A stretch of DNA of 64,000 bases from JBHYGK01 sp051859045 (GTDB lineage Bacteria > Pseudomonadota > Gammaproteobacteria > Xanthomonadales > Xanthomonadaceae): positions 62,001 through 126,000 of the forward strand of contig JBHYGK010000057.1 of NCBI GenBank assembly GCA_051859045.1. Direction: 5' to 3'. Position numbers and translations under genes: made by a program. Positions 31,361 through 40,083 of the stretch are shown here, in pieces (the stretch's first letter is position 1; each line of letters starts with the position of its first letter). Below the pieces are notes generated by a model. The model saw only the letters and a list, made by a program, of their open reading frames with translations, was not told where the DNA came from and did no database searches.

Positions 31361-31407
31361 GGGCCCAGCGCCGGCCGCGCCCGCTGGGCCGGCCCGACCG
31401 CCGTGGC
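31361..31407 (+). repeat. outer copy of 47-bp inverted repeat flanking the right arm
   Basis: Begins GGGCCCAGCGCCGGCC and ends CCGCCGTGGC, matching the inner copy in reverse. It ends 12 bases before the stop of the BtuF-like gene. Confidence 0.88.
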
Positions 31408-31418
31408 TCCGCGCAGGA

Positions 31419-32219
31419 TCAGCGGGCGGAGCGGGACGCCCAGGCCGCGATGCGGGCGTGGAGGGCGTGCAGGCCGTCGGTGAGGGCGGCGGGGCCGGGC
31501 TGCAGGATCAGCGGGGACTTGATCTCGAAGAGCTGGCCGTCGCGCACCGCCGGGATCGCGTCCCAGCCCGGCCGCGCGGCCACGCGCTCGGGGCGGAAGC
31601 GCTTGCCGCACCACGAGCCGAGGATCAGGTCGGGCGCGCGCGCGATCACCTCGTCGTGGCTGGCGAGGATGCGGTCGCGGCCCAGCGGCATCACTGCGCG
31701 CTCCGGGAACACGTCGTCGCCGCCGGCCAGGCCGACCAGCTCCGACACCCACTGGATCGCGCTGATCGCGGGCTCGTCCCACTCCTCGAAGTACACCCGC
31801 GGCCGCGCCGGCAGCGCGCCCGCCGCGGCGGCCACGGCGTCGACGCCCGCGCGCAGCCGCCCCGCGTAGGCCTCGGCGTCGGCCGCGCGGCCCACCAGCG
31901 CGCCCAGCCGGCGCACGTAGTCGAGGATGCCCTCGACCGAGCGGTGGTTGCTGATCCACACCTCGACGCCGCGCCGCACCAGCTCGGCGGCGATGTCGGC
32001 CTGGATGTCGCTGAAACCGATCGCCATGTCGGGCCGCAGCGCCAGGATCGCGTCGATCTTCGCGCTGGTGAACGCGCTGACCTTGGGCTTGTCGCGGCGC
32101 GCCGCGGGCGGGCGCACGGTGAAGCCCGAGATGCCGACGATGCGGTCCTGCTCGCCCAGCGCGTACAGGACCTCGGTGGGCTCCTCGGTGAGGCAGACGA
32201 TGCGGCGCGGGCCGGTCAC
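31419..32219 (-). CDS. BtuF-like substrate-binding protein without signal peptide
   Basis: 266 residues, periplasmic-binding fold of the Fe3+-siderophore/cobalamin type. It starts at once with R-R-I-V-C-L-T-E-E-P-T-E-V-L-Y-A-L-G, the first strand of the fold, so no secretion signal is encoded. V-S-A-F-T-S-A-K and L-I-L-G-S-W-C-G-K-R-F further identify the group often annotated as cobalamin-binding. A cytoplasmic location implies a role in sensing or handling the ligand, not in classic ABC import; no permease or ATPase gene is nearby. It ends at the edge of the inverted-repeat region. Confidence 0.82.
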   Translation of the reverse strand: MTGPRRIVCLTEEPTEVLYALGEQDRIVGISGFTVRPPAARRDKPKVSAFTSAKIDAILALRPDMAIGFSDIQADIAAELVRRGVEVWISNHRSVEGILDYVRRLGALVGRAADAEAYAGRLRAGVDAVAAAAGALPARPRVYFEEWDEPAISAIQWVSELVGLAGGDDVFPERAVMPLGRDRILASHDEVIARAPDLILGSWCGKRFRPERVAARPGWDAIPAVRDGQLFEIKSPLILQPGPAALTDGLHALHARIAAWASRSAR

Positions 32220-32244
32220 GCGCGCGGGCCCCGGCGGCGGGCCG

Positions 32245-32838
32245 TCACGGGAACAGCAGGCGGCGGGTCCACTCGCCGGCGATGCGCTCGTAGCGGTGGC
32301 GCTCGTGCAGGCGGAACTGCGCGCCGTACCAGAACTCGATCATGTCCGGCACCACGCGGAAGCCGCCCCAGTGCGGGGGACGCGGCACCTCGCCGCCGGC
32401 GAACTCGCGGTCGTAGTCGGCCAGGCGTGCGTCGAAGGCCTCGCGGGCCTCCATGGTCTGGCTCTGCAGCGAGGCCCAGGCGCCGAGCTGGCTCATGCGC
32501 GGGCGCGAGGCGAAGTAGGCGTCGGCCTCGGCGTCGTCGACGCGCTCCACCCGGCCCTCGATCTTCACCTGCACCTGCTCGCGCAGGGCCTTCCACAGGA
32601 ACAGCAGCGCGGCCTGCGGGTTGGCGCGCAGCTGCTCGCCCTTGATGCTGTCGGCGTTGGTGTAGAACACGAAGCCGCGCGCGTCCGCGCCCTTGAGCAG
32701 CACGGTGCGCGCCGACGGGCGGCCGTCGGCGGTGGCGGTGGCCAAGGTCATCGCGGTGGGCTCGGGGTCGCGCGCGTCCACGGCCTCCTGCAGCAGGGCG
32801 TGGAAGGTCTGCAGCGCCTCGGCGTGGAGGTCGGTCAT
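32245..32838 (-). CDS. pdxH: pyridoxamine 5'-phosphate oxidase
   Basis: 197 residues. FMN enzyme that makes pyridoxal phosphate from pyridoxamine or pyridoxine phosphate. Diagnostic segments: A-M-T-L-A-T-A (about 29-35), S-A-R-T-V-L-L-K-G (about 42-50), F-Y-T-N near 58, S-Q-L-G-A-W-A-S (about 114-121), and the C-terminal P-H-W-G-G-F-R-V-V-P with F-R-L-H-E-R-H-R-Y. The last 20 residues bind the phosphate and end R-R-L-L-F-P. The gene is followed 25 bases later by the BtuF-like gene, so they may be co-transcribed. Confidence 0.96.
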   Translation of the reverse strand: MTDLHAEALQTFHALLQEAVDARDPEPTAMTLATATADGRPSARTVLLKGADARGFVFYTNADSIKGEQLRANPQAALLFLWKALREQVQVKIEGRVERVDDAEADAYFASRPRMSQLGAWASLQSQTMEAREAFDARLADYDREFAGGEVPRPPHWGGFRVVPDMIEFWYGAQFRLHERHRYERIAGEWTRRLLFP

Positions 32839-32944
32839 GGCGGCATCGGGCGTCGTGGGAGGAGGCGGCCATTGTCGCCGCTCGCCGTGATGGCTGCACG
32901 ACGACGATCAAACCGCGGCCGGCCGCGGCGCCCCGGCCGCGGGC

Positions 32945-33424
32945 TCAGGAGGTGCAGGCCATCACCGCCAGGCGCGCGATGACCGAGCCGGGCTCGATGG
33001 GCTCGAGCACGATCTCGCCCACCGGCAGCTCGCCGCCGCCGGTGACGAGGCCGCCGGCGCGCGGCCGCTCCCAGGTGCGCATGCCGGCGCCGCCATAGGT
33101 CCCCGCACCGCAGTCGAACGCAAGCCGCACCGCCTGCGAGGGCTGGCCCGGGCGCTCGTACATGACCCAGATCGCGCGCAGCCCGCCGGCCAGGTGCTCC
33201 AGGCCCGGGTCCACGTAGATCAGGCCGTCGCCGTCGGGCGAGGCCGCCAGGAAGGTCCAGCCGGGGATGGCCGGGGGCGGGGCCGCAGGCGCCGCGGGCG
33301 CCGGCCGCGCGATCGACGGGGGCGGTGTCGCCGCGGCCGGCCCGGCGGCCAGCGCGAGGAAGGCCGCGAGGCCGAGCGTGGCGGCGGCGGCGCGGGCGGC
33401 GGCGTGGCGGGGCGGGGTCGGCAT
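32945..33424 (-). CDS. exported protein of unknown function
   Basis: 159 residues with a signal peptide (cleavage near A-A-A-T). A Pro/Ala linker is followed by G-W-T-F-L-A-A-S-P-D-G-D-G-L-I-Y-V-D-P. That W-x-x-x-x-x-x strand ending in Y-V-D resembles the surface-adhesin-E-like fold seen in small periplasmic proteins, but the match is weak. Two Cys in the mature part may pair. It starts eight bases after the acyl-CoA dehydrogenase stop, so it is probably on that transcript. Confidence 0.65.
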   Translation of the reverse strand: MPTPPRHAAARAAAATLGLAAFLALAAGPAAATPPPSIARPAPAAPAAPPPAIPGWTFLAASPDGDGLIYVDPGLEHLAGGLRAIWVMYERPGQPSQAVRLAFDCGAGTYGGAGMRTWERPRAGGLVTGGGELPVGEIVLEPIEPGSVIARLAVMACTS

Positions 33425-33432
33425 GGCGGGCC

Positions 33433-35226
33433 TCAGAACATCGCGTCGGTGGCGTCGCGGCAGGTGGCGTCGCCGGCCGCGAACAGGGCCAGCGGCGCGC
33501 GCTTGGTCGGCAGCGCCCAGGTGATGAACCAGCGCGCGGCCTGCCGCTTGCCGCGCAGGACGTCCGCGCGCGGGCCGCCGCCGTCGGGCGCGGCCAGCAG
33601 CGCGCCGGCCACGCGGGCCTGGTCGAGCCACTGCCAGGCCACGACGACGTGGCCGAAGGCGTCGAGCAGCGCGTAGGCGTTGCCGAAGGCCAGCTCGGGG
33701 TCGGTCTTGGCCAGCGCGCCCGCGCGCGCCACCGCGTCGCCGATCCGCGGCAGCCAGGCGCCCAGCTCGGCCGCCAGCGGGGCCAGCTCGGCGTCGTCGG
33801 CGCAGGCGGCCAGGCTGGCCTGGATGCGCCCGGCCAGCAGGCCCAGCGCGCGGCCCTGGTCGCCCAGCAGCTTGCGGCCCAGCAGGTCGAGCGCCTGGAT
33901 GCCGTTGGTGCCCTCGTGGATGGCGTTGATGCGGTTCTCGCGCCACAGCCGCTCGACCGGGAAGTCGCGGGTGTAGCCGGCGCCGCCGTGGATCTGGATG
34001 GCGAGGTCGTTGGCGGCCAGCGCGTAGTCGCTGGGCCAGGCCTTCACCACCGGGGTCAGCAGGTCGACCAGGGCCTGGGCCTCGGCGCGCGCGGCGTCGT
34101 CGCCCACGCGGGCCTCGTCGATGAGCTTGGCCGCGTACAGGCATAGCGCCAGGCTGCCCTCGACGTAGGCCTTGGAGGCCAGCAGCATGCGGCGCACGTC
34201 GACGTGCTCGATGATCGGCACCATCGGCGTGCTGGCGTCGCGCTCGCCGGGCCGGCGGCCCTGGCGGCGCTCGCGGGCGTAGGCCAGCGCGGCGCGGTAG
34301 CCGGCATAGCCGCTCATCGCGGCGCCCAGGCCGACGCCGATCCGCGCCTCGTTCATCATCAGGAACATGTGGCGCATGCCCTCGTGCGGCGCGCCGACGA
34401 GCTCGCCGATGCACTCGCCGCTGCCGCCGAAATCGAGCAGGCAGTTCACCTGGCCGTGGGTGCCGAGCTTGTGGTTGAGGCCCACGAGGGTGACCCCGTT
34501 CTCGCCGGTGATGGCGCCGCCGGCATCGACGCGCTTGCGCGGCACGATGAACAGGCTGATGCCCTTGGTGCCCGCCGGGCCGCCGGGGATCTTGGCCAGC
34601 ACCAGGTGCACGATGTTCTCCGCCAGCTCGTGGTCGCCGGAGCTGATCCACATCTTGTTGCCCTTGATGGCATAGGTGCCGTCGGGGCGCGGCTCGGCGA
34701 TCGTGCGGATGTCGCCCACCGAGGAGCCGGCCTGCGGCTCGCTCAGGCACATCGTGCCGAACCACTCGCCGGCCAGCATCTTCGGCAGCCAGCGCGCGCG
34801 CTGGTCCTCGCTGGCCGCGTGGCGGATCAGGTTGGCCGCGGCCTGGGTCAGGAAGGCGTAGCCGTTGGTGGCGACGTTGGCGGCCGAGAACACGCCGCCC
34901 ATCGCGGACGCCAGCACGCAGGGCAGGCCCAGGCCGCCCTCCTCCAGCGGGGCCTCCATGCCGAAGAAGCCGGCGTCGCGGTAGGCCGCCAGCGCCTCGC
35001 CGATCTCGGGGATCAGCTGGACGCGGCCGTCCACCAGCACCGGCGGCTGCGCGTCGGACTTCGCGGCGTGCGGCAGGTAGGCCTGCCCGGCGAGCTCGAT
35101 CGCGGCGCCCAGCATGGCGTCGGCGGTGTCGCGGTCGACGTGGGCGAAGCGCGGGTGCGCGGCCAGGTCGGACATCCGCAGCCAGTCGTGGAGCAGGAAG
35201 TCGAGGTCGTGGCGGGGCGGCAGCAT
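33433..35226 (-). CDS. acyl-CoA dehydrogenase with C-terminal extension
   Basis: 597 residues, the longer type with a C-terminal dimerisation domain, as in medium-chain and DmdC-like enzymes. Key segments are M-C-L-S-E-P-Q-A-G-S-S-V-G-D (about 158-171), W-I-S-S-G-D-H, E-G-T-N-G-I-Q-A-L-D-L near 440, and I-Q-I-H-G-G-A-G-Y-T-R-D-F. The catalytic-base position follows the long-chain pattern. Likely acts in fatty-acid beta-oxidation on an unknown chain length. The next two upstream genes on the same strand encode exported proteins, so function cannot be read from context. Confidence 0.93.
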   Translation of the reverse strand: MLPPRHDLDFLLHDWLRMSDLAAHPRFAHVDRDTADAMLGAAIELAGQAYLPHAAKSDAQPPVLVDGRVQLIPEIGEALAAYRDAGFFGMEAPLEEGGLGLPCVLASAMGGVFSAANVATNGYAFLTQAAANLIRHAASEDQRARWLPKMLAGEWFGTMCLSEPQAGSSVGDIRTIAEPRPDGTYAIKGNKMWISSGDHELAENIVHLVLAKIPGGPAGTKGISLFIVPRKRVDAGGAITGENGVTLVGLNHKLGTHGQVNCLLDFGGSGECIGELVGAPHEGMRHMFLMMNEARIGVGLGAAMSGYAGYRAALAYARERRQGRRPGERDASTPMVPIIEHVDVRRMLLASKAYVEGSLALCLYAAKLIDEARVGDDAARAEAQALVDLLTPVVKAWPSDYALAANDLAIQIHGGAGYTRDFPVERLWRENRINAIHEGTNGIQALDLLGRKLLGDQGRALGLLAGRIQASLAACADDAELAPLAAELGAWLPRIGDAVARAGALAKTDPELAFGNAYALLDAFGHVVVAWQWLDQARVAGALLAAPDGGGPRADVLRGKRQAARWFITWALPTKRAPLALFAAGDATCRDATDAMF

Positions 35227-35315
35227 GCGGGATCCGGGGGCGTCTGGGGGACGCCGGAGGATGCCCGATGCGCCGGGCCGGGGCGAGGGCCCCGGTGGCG
35301 GAGCCGCGCGGCGCC

Positions 35316-35969
35316 TCAGTCCGCGCAGGCCGCGAGCCCGTCCGGGCCGTCGGCCTCGCCGTCGGCGAGCAGGCGCGGCTCGCCGAGCAGCACCTGGAAC
35401 ACCGGGTAGTCCAGCGTGATCTCCCGCGGCGCGCCCACCGGCACCGCGCAGGCGGGCACCTCGTACATCTCGTCCTCGGCCAGCGGCATCACGCCCAGGC
35501 GCACCCGCAGCGGGCGGTCGAAGCCGTGCGACAGGGTCAGGCGCATGCCGTCGCCGTCGACCTGCTGCAGCCGCGCGGACAGGGTGCGGGCGGGCTCGCG
35601 CACGCCGGGCACCGCGCGCGGCTCCACCAGCGCCGTGCCCGTCGCGCGCATCTCGACGTGCACCTGCTGGCCGGCGACGACCAGCACGCCGACGTCCTGC
35701 ACGATCGCCGGGAACACGTCGTAGTGCTCGTCGAACACGCCGCCCTCGCCGTCGCGCACGGTGATGCGCAGGTCGCGCTGGCAGGCGGTCTGGCGGCACA
35801 TCTCGGCCTCCATCGCCCGGCGCTCGGCCTCCTCGGTGCTGATCAGCGCGGGCGGCGGGGCGCCCGGCGGGGCCGTGGCCTGCGCGCGCGCGGCCGGCGC
35901 GGCGAGCGCGGCGGCGAGGGCGAGCGGCGCGAGGGCGGCGGCGAGGCGGAGGGACGGGGACGGGGGCAT
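35316..35969 (-). CDS. exported protein of unknown function
   Basis: About 217 residues with a clear signal peptide (A-L-A-A-A-L-A-A-P-A-A-R-A-Q). Two Cys pairs are possible in the mature chain (C-R-Q-T-A-C early, and Cys near the C-terminus). The rest alternates beta-type strands. No family is recognised. It shares signal-peptide style and strand with the other exported gene at 32.9-33.4 kb, but is separated from the dehydrogenase by about 90 bp. Confidence 0.6.
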   Translation of the reverse strand: MPPSPSLRLAAALAPLALAAALAAPAARAQATAPPGAPPPALISTEEAERRAMEAEMCRQTACQRDLRITVRDGEGGVFDEHYDVFPAIVQDVGVLVVAGQQVHVEMRATGTALVEPRAVPGVREPARTLSARLQQVDGDGMRLTLSHGFDRPLRVRLGVMPLAEDEMYEVPACAVPVGAPREITLDYPVFQVLLGEPRLLADGEADGPDGLAACAD

Positions 35970-36115
35970 CGCGGGATCCGGCGGCGGGGCGGGGCCGCGA
36001 CGATGCCACGCCGGCCGGCGCGGGCGCCATGCGCGGGCGGGCGCCCGGCCCCGCGCTCGCCGCCGCCGCCCGCAACGGGCACGATGCGCGTCCCCCATCC
36101 ACCGAGGACGCCCGC

Positions 36116-36946
36116 ATGCCTGGCCCGATCGTGCTCATCGCCGGCGCCGGCGACGTCGGCCGCCGCGCCGCCAGCCTCTGCGCCGCCCGCGGCGACGAGG
36201 TGCTGCTGCTGCGCCGGCGCGACGCCGAGCCGCCGGCCGGCACCCGCGCGGTGCGCGGCGACCTCGCCACCGGCGAGGGCCTGGCCCGCCTGCCGCGCGC
36301 GCCGCAGCGGGTGCTGTTCTGCCCGGCGCCGGACGAGCGCACCGACGCGGCCTACCGCGCGCTCTACGTCGACGGCGCCCGGCGCCTGCTCGACGCCCTG
36401 GGCGAGGCGCCGGCGCGCGTCGTGTTCGTGGGCTCCACCGCGGTGTACGCCGAGGACGCCGGCGAGTGGGTCGACGAGGCCACCCCCGCGCGGCCGCCGG
36501 CCTTCAACGGCCGCCGCCTGCTCGAGGCCGAGGGCCAGCTGCGCGCGGCGCTCGGGGCGGCGGCCGTCGCGCTGCGACTGACCGGGCTGTACGGCCCGGG
36601 CCGCGCCTTCCTGCTGCGCCGCGCGCTCGCCGGCGAGCCGGCCGGGCCGCACTGGGGCAACCGCATCCACGTCGACGACGCGGCGTCCGCCTGCGCCCAC
36701 CTGCTCGCGCATCCGCGGCCCTCGCCCACCTACCTCGGCAGCGACGACCGCCCCACCCGCGAGGACGAGATCCTGCCCTGGCTGCGCGCGCGCGCCGGGC
36801 TCGACCCGGTGGCGCCCGCCGGCGGCCCCGAGACCGGCCGCCGGGTGCGCAACCTCGCGCTGCGCGAGAGCGGCTGGACCCCGGCGCACCCGGACTTCCG
36901 CAGCGGCTACGGCCCGCTGCTCGACGCCCACCTCGGCCGCGCCTGA
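36116..36946 (+). CDS. NAD(P)-dependent epimerase/dehydratase-like SDR protein
   Basis: 276 residues, extended short-chain dehydrogenase fold. The nucleotide loop is V-L-I-A-G-A-G-D-V-G-R-R (about 5-16), the G-x-x-G-x-x-R form. V-F-V-G-S-T-A-V-Y (about 102-110) carries the active Ser, and the following region has Y but the classic Y-x-x-x-K is weak (F-N-G-R-R-L). R-L-T-G-L-Y-G-P-G and N-R-I-H-V-D-D follow, as in this group. It may be a non-catalytic or specialised member. Isolated gene between opposite-strand neighbours. Confidence 0.85.
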   Translation: MPGPIVLIAGAGDVGRRAASLCAARGDEVLLLRRRDAEPPAGTRAVRGDLATGEGLARLPRAPQRVLFCPAPDERTDAAYRALYVDGARRLLDALGEAPARVVFVGSTAVYAEDAGEWVDEATPARPPAFNGRRLLEAEGQLRAALGAAAVALRLTGLYGPGRAFLLRRALAGEPAGPHWGNRIHVDDAASACAHLLAHPRPSPTYLGSDDRPTREDEILPWLRARAGLDPVAPAGGPETGRRVRNLALRESGWTPAHPDFRSGYGPLLDAHLGRA

Positions 36947-36992
36947 GCGCGGCGCGGCCATCAGCGCCCGAGGGCCGCGCCCGCCCGGCTGC

Positions 36993-36998
36993 TAGACT
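36993..36998 (+). promoter_or_regulatory. -10 element of the aroK operon, leaderless type
   Basis: TAGACT ends nine bases before the aroK ATG. The expected transcription start falls on or next to the start codon, leaving no room for a ribosome-binding site. Confidence 0.55.
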
Positions 36999-37007
36999 CC
37001 CCCGCCT

Positions 37008-37546
37008 ATGACGCCTTCCACCAACCTCGCCCTCGTCGGCCCGATGGGCGCCGGCAAGTCGTCGGTCGGCCGCTGGCTGGCCGACCGCCTCGGCCTCGCC
37101 TTCGTCGACGCCGACCGCGCGCTGGAGCTCGCCGCCGGCGCCAGCATCCCCACCCTGTTCGAGCGCGAGGGCGAGGCCGGCTTCCGCGCCCGCGAGGCCG
37201 CCACGCTGCGCGCGCTGCTCGCCGGCGACGGCCAGCTGGTGGCCTGCGGCGGCGGCGTGGTGCTGGATCCCGCCAACCGCGCGCTGCTGCGCGAGCGCGC
37301 CTACGTCATCCACCTGCACGCCTCGGTGCCGCAGCAGCTCGCGCGGCTCGCCGGCGACACCTCGCGCCCGCTGCTCGCCGGCGACGATCGCGCCGCCACC
37401 CTCGAGCGCCTGGCCGCCGCGCGCACGCCGCTGTACCACGAGGTGGCCGACCTGCTGCTCGACGGCGACGGGCTCGGCGTGGCCGAGGCCGGCGCGCGCC
37501 TGCTGGCCCTGCTGCCCGGCCGCTGGACGCGCCCGCAGGTGCCGGC

Positions 37547-37550
<4 letters not shown>
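37008..37550 (+). CDS. aroK: shikimate kinase
   Basis: 180 residues. Phosphorylates shikimate in aromatic amino acid synthesis. Walker A is G-P-M-G-A-G-K-S-S-V-G-R (about 11-22). D-A-D (35-37), G-G-G-V-V-L (about 83-88) and the lid residues R-P-L-L (about 122) are conserved. AroB follows with an ATGA overlap, giving the usual aroK-aroB pair. The start is set by homology and by the adjacent -10 element. Confidence 0.96.
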
Positions 37551-38638
<1,088 letters not shown>

Positions 38639-38680
38639 GTCCGCGCCGCGCCGGCCTGCCCCCGGCGGCCGGCGACCCGC

Positions 38681-38686
38681 TACAAT
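38681..38686 (+). promoter_or_regulatory. -10 element for the WGR gene and hemE, leaderless type
   Basis: TACAAT, a close match to the sigma-70 -10 box, ends nine bases before the ATG of the WGR-like gene. This gives the WGR-hemE pair its own promoter downstream of aroB. Confidence 0.55.
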
Positions 38687-38695
38687 CGCGCCCCT

Positions 38696-38950
38696 ATGCG
38701 CCTCTTCCTCCAGCAACGCCCGGCCGCCAGCGAGGCGCCGAAATTCGTGCAGCTCGTGCTCGAGCAGGACCTCCTCGGTGGCTGGTCGGTGATCCGCGAG
38801 TCGGGCACCGTCGGCCAGCGCAGCACCCTCAAGCGCGAGCAGTTCCTCGAGCAGCCCGCGGCCATGGCCGCGTTCGAGCGCGCGCGCGACACCCACCTCA
38901 AGAAGGGCTACCAGGTGATGTTCACCCAGGGCCCCGGAGCCCCGCGATGA
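38696..38950 (+). CDS. WGR-domain-like small protein
   Basis: 84 residues. L-V-L-E-Q-D-L-L-G-G-W-S-V-I-R-E-S-G-T-V (about 20-39) is the start of a WGR-like fold, named for a Trp-Gly-Arg motif in PARP-type proteins. Here the central residues read L-G-G-W. The C-terminal K-K-G-Y-Q-V fits the last strand. Stand-alone WGR proteins occur in bacteria and may bind nucleic acid. It overlaps the hemE start by four bases. The gene sits between aroB and hemE in related genomes as well, so the position is probably conserved. Confidence 0.82.
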   Translation: MRLFLQQRPAASEAPKFVQLVLEQDLLGGWSVIRESGTVGQRSTLKREQFLEQPAAMAAFERARDTHLKKGYQVMFTQGPGAPR

Positions 38951-40023
38951 CCCCGCCCAGCCACCCGCCGCTCCGCAACGACCGCCTGCTGCGCGCGCTG
39001 AGGCGCGAGCCCGTGGACGCCACCCCGGTGTGGCTGATGCGCCAGGCCGGCCGCTACCTGCCGGAGTACCGCGCCACCCGCGCCAAGGCCGGCAGCTTCC
39101 TCGCGCTGGCCAAGACCCCGGACCTGGCCTGCGAGGTCACGCTGCAGCCGCTCGAGCGCTTCCCGCTGGACGCCGCGATCCTGTTTTCCGACATCCTCAC
39201 CGTGCCCGACGCGATGGGCCTGGGCCTGTACTTCGCCGACGGCGAGGGCCCGCGCTTCGAGCGCCCGGTGCGCACCCACGCCGACATCGCGCGGCTCGGC
39301 GTGCCCGACATGGAGGCCGACCTCGGCTACGTGATGGACGCGGTGCGCGTGATCCGCCGCGAGCTCGACGGCCGCGTCCCGCTGATCGGCTTCTCGGGCA
39401 GCCCGTGGACGCTGGCCTGCTACATGGTCGAGGGCGGCGGCTCGGACAACTTCTCGAAGGTGAAGGGCCTGGCCTGGTCGGATCCCGCCGCCATGCACCG
39501 CCTGCTCGAGGTCACCACCTCGGCGGTCATCCAGTACCTCGCCGCGCAGCGCGCGGCCGGCGCCCAGGCGCTGATGGTGTTCGACACCTGGGGCGGCGTG
39601 CTGACGCCGGCGTTCTACCGCGAGTTCTCGCTGCGCTACATGGCCCGCATCGCCGCCGAGCTCGAGCGCGGCGAGGGCGCGGAGCGCTGCCCGCTGATCC
39701 TGTTCGGCCGCGGCAACGGCGCCTACCTGGGCGAGCTCGCGGCCACCGGCGCCGAGGGCGTCGGCGTGGACTGGCTGACCGACCTGGCCACCGCGCGCGA
39801 GGCCACCGGCGGCCGCGTGGCCCTGCAGGGCAACCTCGACCCGACCGCGCTGTACGGCTCGGAGGCCTCGCTGCGCGCCGAGGTGCGCCGCGTGCTCGAC
39901 AGCCACGGCCGCGGCCCGGGCCACGTGTTCAACCTCGGCCACGGCCTGAGCCCGGACATGGATCCGGAGCAGGTGCGGGTGCTGGTGGACGAGGTCCACG
40001 CCTGGTCGTCGCGCCCGCGCTGA
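38947..40023 (+). CDS. hemE: uroporphyrinogen decarboxylase
   Basis: 358 residues. Converts uroporphyrinogen III to coproporphyrinogen III in haem synthesis. The N-terminal R-Q-A-G-R-Y-L-P-E-Y-R (about 36-46) is the substrate-binding signature. F-S-D-I-L-T-V-P-D-A-M-G holds the catalytic Asp, and G-F-S-G-S-P-W-T-L and N-L-G-H-G-L follow. Coupled to the WGR gene by an ATGA overlap. Its stop is 60 bp from the convergent hybrid kinase gene. Confidence 0.97.
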   Translation: MTPPSHPPLRNDRLLRALRREPVDATPVWLMRQAGRYLPEYRATRAKAGSFLALAKTPDLACEVTLQPLERFPLDAAILFSDILTVPDAMGLGLYFADGEGPRFERPVRTHADIARLGVPDMEADLGYVMDAVRVIRRELDGRVPLIGFSGSPWTLACYMVEGGGSDNFSKVKGLAWSDPAAMHRLLEVTTSAVIQYLAAQRAAGAQALMVFDTWGGVLTPAFYREFSLRYMARIAAELERGEGAERCPLILFGRGNGAYLGELAATGAEGVGVDWLTDLATAREATGGRVALQGNLDPTALYGSEASLRAEVRRVLDSHGRGPGHVFNLGHGLSPDMDPEQVRVLVDEVHAWSSRPR

Positions 40024-40042
40024 CGCCCCGCCTCGCCGGCCC

Positions 40043-40073
40043 GGCCGCGCGCGCCACGCGACGCGCGCCGGCC
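40043..40073. terminator. GC-rich inverted repeat between hemE and the kinase gene
   Basis: GGCCGCGCGCG and CGCGCGCCGGCC form a stem with one bulge and an 8-base loop, between two convergent genes. No T-run on either side; it may serve as a bidirectional stop or barrier. Confidence 0.35.
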
Positions 40074-40083
40074 GCCGGACGCC

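Larger units (their letters stand above)
30796..31418. other. gene-free intergenic region holding a nested inverted repeat
   Basis: 623 bases between two convergent genes. It is filled by inverted repeat arms (30861-30999 and 31219-31357), a second inverted pair (31175-31221 and 31361-31407), and a purine/pyrimidine-biased centre (31040-31110). Open frames crossing it are repeat translations rather than genes. No T-run terminator is visible. Confidence 0.75.

Noticed and set aside
30830..31959. Several open frames of 90-320 codons across the inverted-repeat region.
   Set aside because: They are translations of the repeat on both strands, with low-complexity Arg/Pro/Ser content and no ribosome-binding sites.
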